From the NCBI RefSeq assembly GCF_947172395.1, contig NC_069087.1, positions 992,001 to 1,056,000 on the forward strand: DNA of 64,000 nt, given 5' to 3'. This stretch comes from Bicyclus anynana (Eukaryota; Arthropoda; Insecta; Lepidoptera; Nymphalidae). The position numbers and the translations under genes are program-made. Of this stretch, positions 1 to 11,840 are shown piece by piece. The notes under the pieces were generated by a model. It did no database searches and had not been told where the DNA came from. It worked only from the letters and a program-made list of their open reading frames with translations. Every line of letters starts with the position of its first letter. Positions within the stretch are counted from its first letter, which is position 1.

Positions 1-170
1 TCATACCGAAACGCTAAATCGCTTGGCGGTACGTCTTTGCCGGTAGGGTGGTAACTAGCCACGGCTGAAGCCTCCCACCAGCCAGACCTGCACCAATTAA
101 GAAAACCTCAATCGCGCCTAGGACCTCCGTCTTGTAAATCCACCGCGCACCACTGCGCCACGGAGGCCGT
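1..170 (-). mobile_element. tRNA-derived SINE, family A, cut by window start
   Basis: Read on the minus strand, it starts with a tRNA-like head containing an A-box-like TGGCGCAGTGGT and continues into the family body shared with copies at 23139, 30035, 31717 and 39032. About 20 bases that hold the B box (GGTTCGATCCC) in the other copies are missing here, so this copy probably cannot be transcribed by RNA polymerase III. The tail lies outside the window. Confidence 0.85.
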
Positions 171-189
171 CAAAGATCCACTTAGAGAA

Positions 190-480
190 TAGTTTATATA
201 TGCAAAGAAAAAAGAAAGAAAGAAAGAAATATCTTTATTTTTAGGCAGTGCCACACATTACAATAGTAAATTTTAAATATATAGCTTATAGCTAAAACAA
301 AAAAAAAAAAAGAATGCCCTGCAATATGTGGCATAACCTAGAAAAAGGCCCTAACTCAGCATTTTGCTACATACTTCCTATCCAAAAAAAAGTATGCAGC
401 ACTGATTTTCAGTTAGGACCCAGTTCAGGTGCCGCCACGTACACAGTTCAACATCCTATGTAAACCAGCGACCTTTTAAA
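190..480 (-). repeat. AAAG microsatellite and possible LINE 3' end
   Basis: An (AAAG)n run at about 205-228 directly adjoins a reverse-strand AATAAA signal, as at the 3' end of a retrotransposed sequence. The AT-rich sequence that follows has no recognisable protein. LINE origin is inferred from layout only. Confidence 0.3.
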
Positions 481-3240
481 CTAAAACTATTATTAATAAA
501 GTTAACAAAAAACAAAATTAAAACTAAATAGGTAGGTACATTGATTTTTACAAAAATACAGAAAAATAAAACATCGATGAAAAATAATAATAATAATAAC
601 AATAAAAATATCACCTGCAATATAGTTACTTTTTTTATTGAAAACTCTTTTTCCTAATGGAGATAACTAAATACTTGTTATTTAATATTATAAACATTAA
701 TAGTTAGTATAAAACAACATACGAATTCGTTAATGAAAATTAAATAAATAAATAATAAACACAAATACTTTTAAAATACATATCAAAATATATTATAAGT
801 TATTGTAGTGGTGGTAGAACTTATAACACAAAACATTACATAAAAAATGAGAATTATATGTGTGACGTTATCGCACAGATTTGTTAGTTTTTGTGGGAAA
901 AATACAAAATAAAATAACTGTAATTAGTAATTTTGAAAAACCAATACTTTCTATTATCTTTTCGGAAACCCATCTGGTAGTATAATAATGTGTTTGTTGC
1001 CCAATTAACTTGTTCGTGCCGCCTACAGTCAATGTTTACCTTCGGAAAGAACTTTCCCAACTTTTTCGACGGAAGCCGTAACAGTTTTCATAAATTGTGT
1101 TTTCTATCTGCGGAACAATGGTTATCGAACGAACTTCGAGTAACGGGATTCGCTCAATTTTCTATCCAACTATATTGTTTTTTTTTTTTAGTTTCTGTTT
1201 TATTTCTATTGGAGCTTGTTATAAATACTCTTGGAAATATTTTTTGCGAATTTTTTATCCGTTTTGTATTCTATTGTAAGGTAGTAAAACTATCAGTGCG
1301 TTGTCTTGTCAAATGCTTCACTCAACAACATAAATACACGCTAAAATTAAAAAAAAATACTTGTTGTGCCTCACAGTTTCACTTGCGCAGTTTTGATTTC
1401 TATGGTTTTAAGGAGATAAAAGCTTAATGAGACCGACTGTATGCATTTTCAGACTATAATCTGTCTTCGTGTTGTTTCTCTGTATTTCATTTAACGTGAC
1501 TAAGTAACAAAAAGATAATATTTAACAAAAAGTTTTTTTTTTTATTATAACAAAAAGTAAAAGATAATCCAAACTTTTATACAAACAGTACTAGCGTTAA
1601 TGTAATAATGTTTCCCCCCGTAAGCTTCCGTTCCCGTAGAATTACAGGGATAAAATATACAGCTATGTCCCAGCGAAAATCCCGTCGAAATCGGTCCAGA
1701 CATTACACATACATTCGCACTGACATGCATGCCGAAGAACTAAACACATATACACGCACCCTGCCTGCCATGCAAGTCAATTAGCCATACACATACATGA
1801 ACGAACCACAACACCGTATATCAGAAGTGGGATAAAAAAGCCATGGACAGAAATAGGTCAGTTGAAATCGCCGAGTAGAATAGATACAGAGATCGCTGGA
1901 CCGCCGAACTAAGCCTCCCCTTGTACTGCACCGGGTAATTGGATGGAGCAATAGACATGGGGGGGGGGGGGGGGGCTTTCGCGATCTCTCTTTTATCATT
2001 ATCGGGGGAACACTTTGCACGATTGGCAGACAGCGCTTTGATTGACGTGGCCAGTGGTTAACCATTTTATGGAAACAAATTAAAAATAGTACCTAGAGAA
2101 TTGGTAGTACAGTCATCATTATTAGCCAATATTAACGGCATACCTACAGGACCAGGTCTTACTCCTCATATGCGACTCGAGATCGAGAGGAGGTCTGTAT
2201 ACCTAAGTGTGTAAATAATAGTTTAGTTTATATTAATAAAGTTAAAAGTCTAAATTCATATCAAACATTTTTACGCTAGCTAAATGATAAAATGGATTGA
2301 GGTGCAAACTTAACTTTGCCGTTAGATAATGTCAAAAAACATCGTTTTAAAAATCAAACTTTAAGAGTATCTTGAGGAGAGTTACCACGAAGTTCAACTG
2401 ATGACTGAAGATTAGCAACCTAAACCTTATAATACTTAGCTTTCATACTTATGTTACGAGCATGGTCTGACAAACTATAGCTTGGAAAATTCGTTCGTAA
2501 CACTCCCGATGGTCGCCGAGGGCCGGGCGGAGGGTAGCGATGCCTCGCGCGCACGAGATCATACCCGCGCAGTCCTTCCCCCCGTCGCCCGTATATCATG
2601 GGAGTGTCATCAACGACCTTGCCTAGCTATATTGGCCTTTATAGAATGAGGTATGTCATGGTTATCGCAGTTATATTATGCAATCGTGTATTCTACTACT
2701 AGATGCCACGCTCTGTGTATATTATAGTTTTTTTTTAGTGATATTATATACTATAGCACAGACGAAGTAAGATGTTACAGTACAGTTTAGTAATAAATGG
2801 TGGATTGATTGTGAATTACAATTAATTCGTCCATTGTGAACAGAGAAACGGGGTAAGAAAACGCTCTTTTATAGTATAAAAAGTTTTTAAAACTGGAATT
2901 GGTTTGCGGTAAAACGTTTCGAGTTAACTTTGCAGTTTTTTTCATTTGCCCAGTTTCGAATTGGAGCCATGAAACTAAAAGCAAAGTTCTGGCGCTAAAT
3001 ATATCTTACGAACTACGTTGGAGTCCATTTGCCTTGGTTAACAGACGGCTGGTTACAATTACACTTTTATTAATGATCTGATTGATAATAATCATTATTA
3101 CCATGCTATTTAAATGGCCTTCGAAAGACGAGGCAATAATAGTAGTGGTCACTTATATTGCCAGTCGTGTAATAGGATAGACCTTGAAGCCAAGGTGTCA
3201 CCATTGACGGATAACTTAAACCGGAACATCATCATCACCA
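481..3240. other. AT-rich stretch without recognised gene
   Basis: Only short open frames without domain, codon bias or homology that I can recognise. It contains a 17-base G run at 1959-1975 and a GC-rich patch at about 2495-2620 flanked by short inverted ends (ACACTCCC / GGGAGTGT), which could be a small MITE-like element. Confidence 0.5.
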
Positions 3241-3248
3241 TAATTTAA

Positions 3249-3345
3249 ATGGCATCCTCTCTTCTAGAAGGAGGCCTTCTCCTTATATAAGAGAGGATAT
3301 TATGTAGCATATATACACACTATGCTGCTCCAATGCAAAGTTTAA
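3249..3345 (-). repeat. Old SINE/RTE-tail fragment
   Basis: On the minus strand it resembles the common lepidopteran tail in which a 'CATTGGAGCAGC' core is followed by a run around 'GAGAAGGAGGCC'. It is diverged and lacks a head. A related plus-strand piece lies at 16964-17070. Confidence 0.4.
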
Positions 3346-3760
3346 CATTATGGTCATATACTTGTTAATCCGAACTTAGAATTATATAGTTTGTTTAACA
3401 TATAAGAGTAACATTTTATGATCACTATCAGTTGTTAACTGTAGTGCCGGGACCTGCGCAACACCAACTAATTACTCACTATAGAGCAGGGTAAAGTGTT
3501 ACAAGTTTCTCGATTACAGGTGGTATTAACATTTATTATTTATGTTATTGTAGAGGGATTGGTTATCAGTGTTGGTATAAATAAGAGGGTAGATACCGTC
3601 ACGCTGCCAGTCGCGTTAGTGATTTTGTGCAATAATGTTTTGTGTTGTAAAGGATCCTTTAAACCTACTCTCAAGGTCACAAGTCCTGGGACCTGCTCGA
3701 GGTGTTTCCTCTAACACTAAATAATGGTACAGTCACTGTCACTGCTACCCGTCATGTCAC

Positions 3761-3845
3761 AATCATGAAGCTTAGACTTGGGCAGTGGTAACCACTTAAC
3801 ATCAGGTGAGCCAGCTTGTTTGCCCGCAGTTCATATAAAAAAGGC
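3761..3845 (+). repeat. Short dispersed repeat fragment
   Basis: The motif 'GGCAGTGGTAACCACTTAAC' followed by 'ATCAGGTGAGCC' and an A-rich end is typical of dispersed LINE/SINE tails in Lepidoptera. The family is not assigned. Confidence 0.4.
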
Positions 3846-5490
3846 AAGCAAAAATGTCTTCCAAGGAATATCAAACAAGTTTGTTTTAAGTTTCTGATAA
3901 GATCTGGCCAAGATTGGAGCTTTCTTGGTTTAGCTGTACTCAGAGGAAAGTTGTTAGCTAAATTTATCTTTAGACTTCGCTGTTTTAAGCCGGTAGCGTA
4001 GACTTCCGTAATTCTGAACATTAATACGAAGCATATAGAAACTATAAGCTGTTAGTAGTTTAGTATTCATGCTCACAAGAGTTTGTAGGAGAACTATAGA
4101 GAACTATTAAGGATGTTTTTAAGTTACAAAAAACATTATTAAGGTAATTTTATTAATGCAATAATATTGCTGCAAACTCGAAGTTATGCTAATTTGGAAA
4201 GTCGCATGAAGTTTCGTTTAGTATCTGAAAACAGTGTGCATTAATTAATTATGCCAAGCGTTAATTAATTAATTCAGTTAGAGACACCGTTATCCAAAAA
4301 TAGGCGTTTTTTATTTAGATTAAATATGCACACTATTATTTTCACACTTATAAACTTATATTTGATTGCTCCATACAGAAAAAGCAAAATTTTTTGACAT
4401 AACACAACAAGTCTCAAAATTAAAGTAGCCATGTAAATGTCCCAAGGTGGTAGAATGTTAACCACGCACCAGAAAGCGCAATTACCAACTGACGACATCA
4501 AATAGGTTGCCTGAAGCTACTGTGGAGACGACAGAACGACAAATGTCGACCAAAAGCGGCTCAATCGATTATATCGCTCCGTCATTATTTGCGTTTAATT
4601 ATAAAATAAGTTAAAAACTTAACTTGAATGAAATTTGGTTAATTGATGAAAAAAGTTATAACTTAAACAGATTAACAGTTAGAAACATGGCAATAATTAA
4701 GCATAACAGTATTATTTTTTTCGGAGTCGAGTTTCTCCCAAATTAGTTAGAGCCCCTTAAAAACATTAATTTCCCAATTACAAAGGCCAGGCCAGGCGAG
4801 CAACGGAATGAGAAAACACAGTTTTACACTTTTATAAGTTAAAGTTAAACAAAAGTTACAAAAAATGTACACGAACAAGTTTACTTTGTTTAGAAATATT
4901 AACAATAATTAAACACTTTTACTTTGTATTTTACTTTTAAATGTATACATATTGTATATTAACTTAGCTCGATAATTTTGAACTTAAAAGTTAGTTCATT
5001 TACTGTTAACATTAACATGATTCGATCTAATTTCGGCAAAAGCGGCTAATCTTATCTTGAGACTAGTCTATGTTTCGTGTAATAAATAAATAGTAAATAG
5101 GTTTGTGTAATACTTTTTAGCAGAATTTGGCTAATGAAAATAAAGACTGAAATTGAACAGCAAATAAAAAAATATGTCTATCAATCTTTATTAAAAAAGA
5201 CGTGTGAAAAAAAATAAACTTGAATAAAATTGAATTTTTTAAATATTTGCATTATTGTTTTGGGTATGCCCTCCATTTTGTTTTAAATTTGTCAGTCGAT
5301 TTTAGTCTCTACTTACATTAATCAAACTCTAGTTCTAGGAGCATAGAGTATAGAGCACCTCATGCTAAGTGAAAAAATCATAAAACCTCACCATACGAAG
5401 TATATTCACGTTGTATAATGTGCTGCCACCTGTCTGTCGACCTGAGAGATAGGTGTTAAGAAACACGTGTCCATAGATAATACACATGTG
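3846..5490. other. AT-rich stretch without recognised gene
   Basis: Low-complexity AT-rich sequence with TTAATTAATT runs near 4240-4275. No domain-bearing frame and no clear repeat ends were seen. Confidence 0.5.
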
Positions 5491-5499
5491 CCTGTAAAA

Positions 5500-5757
5500 C
5501 CGGCAACAATGCCTCAAACAGTACAAAGGTCTTGGTGACAGTAAATAAATTTGGCGGTAGTACGTCCACGCAGCGCCGGACCGAGGTAAATTTTAGAATG
5601 GAGCGAGATCCAATTATGGCGCCTTTCGCGCACGTAAATTCATCACATAAATTTCTTTTCGATCTTGTCTTTACCATTTCGGCGCCCCCTAGGATTTGGC
5701 GCCTGGAGCGACCGCTCCTTTCGCCGTATGGACGGTCCGGCCCTGCGTCCACGCACT
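5500..5757 (+). repeat. GC-rich dispersed repeat candidate
   Basis: A GC-rich island in AT-rich DNA with a repetitive core around GGCGCC...TTTGGCGCC and 'GGAGCGACCGCTCC', which is a near palindrome. Both strands are open (98 and 75 codons), but neither translation has a recognisable domain, so I read it as a repeat and not a gene. Confidence 0.4.
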
Positions 5758-5826
5758 AGTTTTAACCTAATGCGTATACAAAAATGAGTTACAATGGTTA
5801 CAATTTTGATTTGCTAATCCTCCACT

Positions 5827-6137
5827 TATTATTATTATTATCAACCCTTTATTCGGCTCACTGCTGGGCTCGAGTTTTCTCTCAGAATGAGAGCGGTTAG
5901 GCGAATAGTCCACCACGCTGGTCCAATGCGGATTGGCAGATTTCACACACGCAATTAAGAAAATTCTCTGGTATGCAGGTTTCCTCACGATGTTTTCCTT
6001 CACTGTTTGAGACACATGATATTTAATTTTTTAAAATGCACACAACTGAAAAGTTGGAGATGCATACCCCGGACCGGATTCGATCCTACGCCCTCCGGAA
6101 TCCGAGGCAGAGGTCCACTGGGCTATCACGGGTCTCT
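5827..6137 (-). mobile_element. tRNA-derived SINE, family B, near full length
   Basis: On the minus strand: tRNA-like head (GTGATAGCCCAGTGGA, then a B-box-like GGATCGAATCC), a body with 'CATCGTGAGGAAACCTGCAT', and an (ATA/GAT)n-type tail at 5827-5845. Other copies lie at 13904, 14691, 15941, 20898, 32464, 33262 and 37443. The head has lost a few bases before the B box. Confidence 0.85.
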
Positions 6138-6139
6138 AT

Positions 6140-6970
6140 CTTTCACTTATTTCCATCAAAATACGAATATATTATATTATATAATTTGTCATTTTTCCAA
6201 TAAAAGATCGTATCAGATTTTTTTCCACCATGGCTATTAAAATTTCACGTCGTCCCAAAAATTCGTTATGAAGAGATTCCTATTAGTATAAAAGCTTGTC
6301 AGAATTCAATTACCTATCCAATAACGTTGTCAAATATCAACATGGCGGACGGAACGGCATCGTGTCCCGATATTTAGAAAAGAATAACGATTTAAATGCT
6401 AAGTTTTTGGAGCTTATCCTGAATATCTTTTGTTATAATGTAACAGCGTCATTAAAAACAACAGAACATAGGAAACGCTAAAGTTAACGTAAAACATTTA
6501 GTACTAGCGGACTACCCGCAGTTTTAAATGCTGCGTTTTCGTGAATAGATAAAAGATTTAAACATTGGTAGAAATATTTTCAAAATCGGTTTTTCTAGAA
6601 AAATAAGTTTTCTAAAAAATTACTAGATACTCATAAACATTTATTATGAATTTCTAAGGAAATAACGATTATCCAGTGCCTGTAATAAATGTTTTGATCA
6701 AAATATATAAATAAAGTTATAATTTGGTGGGTTCGGTAGCAAGTAACCTAAACAAACATCAGAAATTACACGCACGAATAAATTCCAACTCAAGCGAAAT
6801 CCGTAATGACGTGAAACCTTACCAATAATAATTGTAATAGAAAGATCCCCATAATATTTTCTATTAAGAAAATATTATTTTACCTTATTATTTATTGTGT
6901 GGAAGATTTTATTTGTGATATTTATATGCATTATTTCTCATTGATTACTTTTATTTATTCTTAAATCATT
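6140..6970. other. AT-rich stretch, nothing recognised
   Basis: No domain-bearing frame, RNA gene or repeat end was recognised. Confidence 0.5.
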
Positions 6971-6972
6971 TG

Positions 6973-7077
6973 TAATGAAATGAAATGAAATGAAAATGAA
7001 ATGAAAATGAAATGAAATGAAATGAAATGAAATGAAATGAAATGAAATGAAATGAAATGAAATGAAATGAAATGAAA
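6973..7077 (+). repeat. (ATGAA)n pentanucleotide microsatellite
   Basis: About 20 units of ATGAA, two of them with one extra A (AATGAAAATG). It runs directly into 'AATTTATTG', as in LINE tails with 3' simple repeats, but no LINE protein is seen next to it. Confidence 0.95.
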
Positions 7078-7079
7078 AT

Positions 7080-7795
7080 TTATTGTTTTATCAAGTTTAC
7101 ATAGCTGATTGGGCTGGGACCTTCTATTAAGTTTGTGTATTATTATATTTTGTTACTAGGAGAGTTTCTCACAAAAAAAGGTTACTGTGAATTAGTATAT
7201 GTAGAACTTGGAGGTTATAAAAAACAATTTTTACGAAAACATGTTTATTTTAGTGACTTACAACTTTATGCTTAGTAAAAAAACCTCGAATCTCATTGTT
7301 ACGACTATATGCTTTCAATGAGATGGTATAGACCACTAGCATAAAGTCGTGTATTTGAAATACGACGTGGCGTGGAAAGTCTCGATATCTTACAAAAACG
7401 GGGTCTTATTTGACAAATAAAAACTGAGAAAATATAAGCTCAAATCAACTTTGTTACAATAATAGTAATCATACGAACATAATTCAGTCATTAAACCCCC
7501 ATAAGAAAAATTAATTCCAGAAATAAAACTATTACAGAGACACTAGTTCCATAGTTTATGTTATCTATGGCCTTGACACTGCAAGGTCGTGTAGAGATAC
7601 TAAGTCTTAATCGAGGGATAACGTTAAACGATTTATTGCCTCGCACGTACAGTCTTATTGAGATTATATCCACGTGCTCAGAATTAGGGCATCTCAGACG
7701 AACCTTTTATCTAGGCTCCTTAGTATACTTGAATGTGTATTTTTACCGACTTTACTATAACAGGGACTTTTGTTTTTCACTTTACTGATTTTTGT
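7080..7795. other. AT-rich stretch, nothing recognised
   Basis: Open frames of 60 and 76 codons on opposite strands overlap and show no domain. No gene is supported. Confidence 0.5.
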
Positions 7796-7798
7796 GAA

Positions 7799-7982
7799 TC
7801 CATACTAATATTATAAAGCTGAAGAGTTTGTTTGCTTGGTTGGTTGAACGCGCTAATCTCAGAAACTACTGGTCCGATTTAAAAAAATCTTTCAGTGTTA
7901 GATAGCCTATTTATCGAGAAAGGCAATAAGCTATATATTATGCCCGTATTCCTACGGGAAGCGGAAACACGCGAGTGAAATA
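7799..7982 (+). mobile_element. Helitron-like non-autonomous element, 3' end lost
   Basis: Begins TC then ATACTAATATTATAAAGC and carries the family core (GAACGCGCTAATCTCAG..., ATCGAG..., ACGGGA...). The 3' end that normally carries CCGCGCGG and CTAG is missing, and the match stops near 7982. Confidence 0.75.
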
Positions 7983-8008
7983 TATTATTTATAATAACAC
8001 AGAGACCA

Positions 8009-8211
8009 TCTATACTAATAATTTAAAGAAGAAATATTTGATTGTTTGTTTGCATTAAATAGGCTGCGAAACTATTGAACCGATTAAAAAAATTCTTTCA
8101 CTGTTGGGAAGCTATTCTATCCTAGATCCCCGGGTGCTGTAGGCTATATTATAACACTGCACTCCCACGGGAACAGGAAATATGCGGTTGAAATCGCGTG
8201 GCGTCTGTTAG
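8009..8211 (+). mobile_element. Helitron-like non-autonomous element, diverged
   Basis: Starts TCTATACTAATAATTTAAAG and ends ...GCGTGGCGTCTGTTAG, so the usual terminal CTAG has mutated to TTAG. It lies about 25 bases behind another copy in the same orientation but belongs to a different subfamily (AATAGGCTGCGAAACTATTG). Confidence 0.75.
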
Positions 8212-8605
8212 TTTTTCTATAACTGTAAAACATTTTTTACTTAGAGTTCTTTCATTGATTCCCCAGCTTTTCAAATTTCTAAATTGGTGCAGTCTAGTGA
8301 TAGGTTAAGCTAAAAGGTCGTAGCAATATAAAAACTCAAAAAAATGTATGTTTTTACAATTGTAAAAAAAATGTATTTTGAATATTTACCCTCATTATAA
8401 TATATTAAATACATCATTCATTATTATTTATTTAATACTTACAAAATATTAAATAAATAATTATCTAATGTCGGGCATAGTGCGTTCAATTAGTTTATAT
8501 AACCTAACATTAACATTTAGGCTTTTATGCATTAAACATAATTCAGAAACATGAAATTACTGTGAAACGAACGTTACTTATACATAAATGTAGACTGTAT
8601 TGTCA

Positions 8606-9036
8606 TAGCAAAAGTTGAGAGACCGGGTGAGAAACGAATACGTCCGTAATAAAACAAAAGTAACCGACGCCTTAACTTACTGCCTAAAAAGGAAATGGCA
8701 ATGGGCTGGTCACTTGCCCAGATGTACCGACAGAAGATGGACCGAAAGAGTGATGAAATGGGCAGGTCCAATAGGCACAAGATCGAGAGGCCGCCCAGCT
8801 GCTAGATGGGTAGATGAAATAGAGGCGACAGCGGGAGTGAAATGGCAAGAGGCAGCTAAAGATAGGGAAAGGTGGAAAACATTGGAGGAGGCTTTTACCC
8901 TTAGGGGGTCCATATAAAAATAAATAAATAAAAAACGTGTAAATATAAACAAAAAAAAAAAAATCAACTTTATTTTAGATATGTTATTTAAGATTGTGTG
9001 TTAGTTTTTAAGATTTATATGGAATTCAATAAAGCT
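8606..9036 (+). pseudogene. RTE-like LINE, 3' end of the reverse transcriptase frame and 3' UTR
   Basis: An open frame of about 100 codons ends at 8917. It matches what I know as the C-terminal tail of lepidopteran RTE-type endonuclease/reverse transcriptase: a 'LRDRVRNEYVRNKTKVTD' block, then 'KWQWAGHL', then a basic 'RSRGRPAARWVDEIEATAG' block. No polymerase motifs are present, because the 5' part is missing; LINEs are commonly 5'-truncated at insertion. The 3' UTR has AATAAA at 9029-9034 and passes into a TTA array at 9037. In the family this C-terminal region follows the polymerase domain. Assignment to RTE rests on recall of these blocks and is not certain at clade level. Confidence 0.75.
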
Positions 9037-9053
9037 TTATTATTATTATTATT
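9037..9053 (+). repeat. TTA trinucleotide array (first of three)
   Basis: Short TTA run between the RTE-like tail and the 3' end of the R4/Dong-like element. On the minus strand it reads TAA, the known insertion target of the Bombyx Dong element. Confidence 0.9.
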
Positions 9054-11642
9054 CTCTCATTTATTTATTACTTCTTTTTTTAAAATTTTTAACAATATAA
9101 GTATAATAAAATACAAAACATTATTAAAAATTTATAAAAAAAAATTCACCCTCCCGCTGCGGGACATTTGAGTGTCCAAGCAACCGGTGGTCAGGGCTCC
9201 AGAGTGAGGAACCTCCTCACAATACGCGCCGTCTCAAGAATCACTGCCTTTTGTATCCGACTCTTGATCCAACAGTTAAGCGAAAGCTTCTTAAGATGTT
9301 GGTCGAAGCTTTTCGCTATAAGACCATTGACTGAAACAACTATCGGAACAATAATAGTTGACTCAACATTCCACATGGCGGTAATCTCGTGAGCAAGGTC
9401 CAAGTATTTTGATACTTTTTCCTTTTCGGCTTTAACCAGATTATCGTCATGTGGAACAGTAATATCAACAATTATTGCACGACGCACTGACCGATCGACT
9501 AGCACTATATCAGGTCTATTGGCTACAATATACCTGTCAGTGATAATCGTTCGGTCCCAGTAGAGCAATGCACTGCTATTTTCAAGAACTGACGCTGGGT
9601 CGTACCTATAGTAAGGCATCTCAAAATCGATAAGGCCATATTGAAGAGCAAGCTGTTGGTGGATTATCTTGGCTACTTGATTATGTCTGTGCAAGTATTC
9701 GCCGTCAGCAAGGTGAGAACACCCGGACACAATATGCCTGAGGGACTCCCCAGGACGATGACACGCTCGACAGATGTCTAGAGTGCCATCTTTCATAATG
9801 TGTTTCCGGTAGTTTCTCGTCTTTATAACTTCGTCCATAATTGCACAGACAAAACCCTCGGTTTCCCCAAAGAGGTCACCGAATTGCAACCAAGATACAG
9901 ATGTTATTTGATCTACATCCGGCCCAGTAAGGGCCTTGTAGAATCGTCCATGCAACTCCTTGCTCTTCCATATTGCCACACGATCTGAGTTACTGATTAC
10001 TATAGGCTTGCGCCAGTTCTCTTTGCCTAGGGATAGCGGGGTAAGTCCCTTATCCACTGCAACGACATCCTGATACATACTCACATTCATCTTGAGAAAA
10101 TGATCTCTGAGATTGCACATCTCACGATTATGGAGGTTCCTGGCGTTTAAGAAGCCACGTCCTCCACACTTGCGTGGGAGGTACAATCTCATTACAGATT
10201 AACGGGGGTGATGCATCCGGTATGACGTCAGCAGTTTACGGACTTTACAGTCCAGGGAATCCAGTTCGGTTTGAGTCCACTTTAGAATGCCAAAAGTGTA
10301 TATGAGTAAGGGCATGACCCAGCTATTAAAGGCACGCACCTTGTTACCGCCTGATAAAAGACTTTTTAGGACTTTTTTCAGGCGGCTAAAGAAGCGTTCC
10401 TTCACTACCTGTTTCATATTCCCTGCCTCAATACAAAGTGCTTCTGTCATTCCAAGGTATTTATAGGTCTCGCCTTCAAGGAGTGATCTGAGAATGACAG
10501 TTTCTGAAATAACTATATTCTCGGAGCTCACTATCCTTCCTCGCTCTACATTGATGACCGCACACTTGTCTACACCAAATTCCATCCTTATGTCATTGCT
10601 AAAGGTTTGAGTAATCTTCAGCAATGACACTAGGTCTGTACGCTTTGATGCATACAGCTTGAGGTCATCCATGTAAAGCAAGTGAGATATGAGCTCACCG
10701 CCCCTGCGAAGGCGAAAGCCTAGCCCTGAATCCCGCAGTAAAGTACTGAGAGGATTAAGGGCTAGACAAAACCATAAAGGGCTCAAACTATCGCCCTGGA
10801 AAATACCTCGCCTAATCCCTATCAGTTCATTCGATTCAGAACACTCAGAAGCGCCTGGGTGACGAAGAACTGTCATCCACTGTCCCATACATGACTCAAG
10901 AAAAGAGCATAGTGTTGTATCGACCTTGTACAACCGCATGACCTCCATGAGCCATGAATGAGGCACCGAATCATAGGCCTTCTTGTAGTCTATCCAAGCA
11001 GCCGTGAGATTTTTTCTGTTTCGCCGAACCTGTTGGCAAATAGCAGTGTCTATGAGGAGAAGTTCCTTTGTACCACGAGACCGGGCCTTACATCCATTCT
11101 GTGTTGGGGCCAAAATATGATTTGCATTTATATGCATCGTTAATTTTGATGACAGAATGGATGTAAGGAGCTTATAGATGGTGGGTAAGCATGTTATCGG
11201 TCGGTAGTTTTTGGGGTCTGTGGTACTTCCGGATTTGTGTAGCAGGAACGTGACACCAGTTGTTAAAAATGCCGGTAGCGATCCAGTGTCAATGGCATTT
11301 TGAAATTGCACTGCCAAGATAGAATGGGCGCTACGAAACCATTTTAACCAGAAGTTGTGCAATCCGTCCGGTCCTGGGCATTTCCAGTTTGACGCCGGAC
11401 GAATTGCACAACTTACATTTTCTGTAGTAATGGATATCGGAATCATTTTTTCCACCATTGCACACTCTTCCTTGACAGTACTCATCCAATCGCCTTCAGT
11501 GTGGCCTACGGGGGCCGACCAGATGCTACGCCAGAAATCTGACATAGCATCAGAAGTCGGAGGTTCCCCATCTGTCACACAGACACTGGATCGTTCCCAG
11601 TTCCTGTACACTTTCCGTTGGTCACTTTGGAAGATCCTATTC
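9054..11642 (-). mobile_element. R4/Dong-like non-LTR retrotransposon, 5'-truncated
   Basis: Bounded by TAA arrays (read on the minus strand) at 11643-11666 and 9037-9053. The 3' UTR (9054-9190) is AT-rich. The coding part is described separately. The 5' boundary falls inside the reading frame, so the N-terminal DNA-binding part is missing and the copy is dead on arrival. R4-clade LINEs insert site-specifically through a restriction-like endonuclease; the Dong subgroup is known to use TAA repeats, which agrees with the flanks seen here. Confidence 0.85.
9191..11642 (-). pseudogene. R4/Dong-like reverse transcriptase with restriction-like endonuclease, one in-frame stop
   Basis: Two open segments in the same frame, 11642-10202 and 10198-9191, are separated only by a TAA stop at 10201-10199; sequence similarity to the family clearly continues across it. 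In the upper segment, numbered from the first Met of the frame at 11671: polymerase motif with D228 (IDYKKAYDSVPH), FQGDSLSPL at 292-300, YMDD at 333-336. In the lower segment, numbered from its first Met at 10192: zinc-knuckle residues C141, C144, H153 and C158, then the nuclease core RPD at 226-228 and D243 (IVDITVP). This order (RT, CCHC, restriction-like nuclease) is that of R2/R4-type LINEs. The first residues of the open frame are encoded by the TAA array and are not element protein. No other lesion was found, so the stop is probably recent. Confidence 0.85.
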
Positions 11643-11666
11643 TTATTATTATTATTATTATTATTA
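11643..11666 (+). repeat. TTA trinucleotide array (second of three)
   Basis: TTA run separating the two R4/Dong-like copies. It touches the 5'-truncated end of one copy and the 3' end of the other. Confidence 0.9.
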
Positions 11667-11840
11667 TACATGCATTCTACTCACACGCCCGGTACAAAAT
11701 AAATATATATAAAAGCCAAAGGGAAAATAAATAAACTTACTTAAATACACAAAATAAATAAACTTAAATATATATTACATAAATACATATATGCACCGGG
11801 CGGAGGATTCACCCCGGCAGGGAGACCAAACGGCCGGGGG

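Noticed and set aside
990..1427. 145-codon gene, the longest unexplained frame of the left part
   Set aside because: Phe/Leu/Cys-rich translation of AT-rich DNA, with no domain and no promoter or splice signals; a second frame is open in the same stretch. Most likely chance.
2495..2620. Promoter CpG island
   Set aside because: GC-rich, but short inverted ends and no transcript signal make a small repeat more likely; too weak to call.
5456..5759. Protein-coding gene on either strand
   Set aside because: Both strands are open because of local GC content; no domain, and the sequence looks like a dispersed repeat.
11643..11671. Start codon and poly-Asn N-terminus of the R4/Dong-like protein
   Set aside because: The Asn run is the TAA target array read in frame; the element is 5'-truncated and this Met is accidental.
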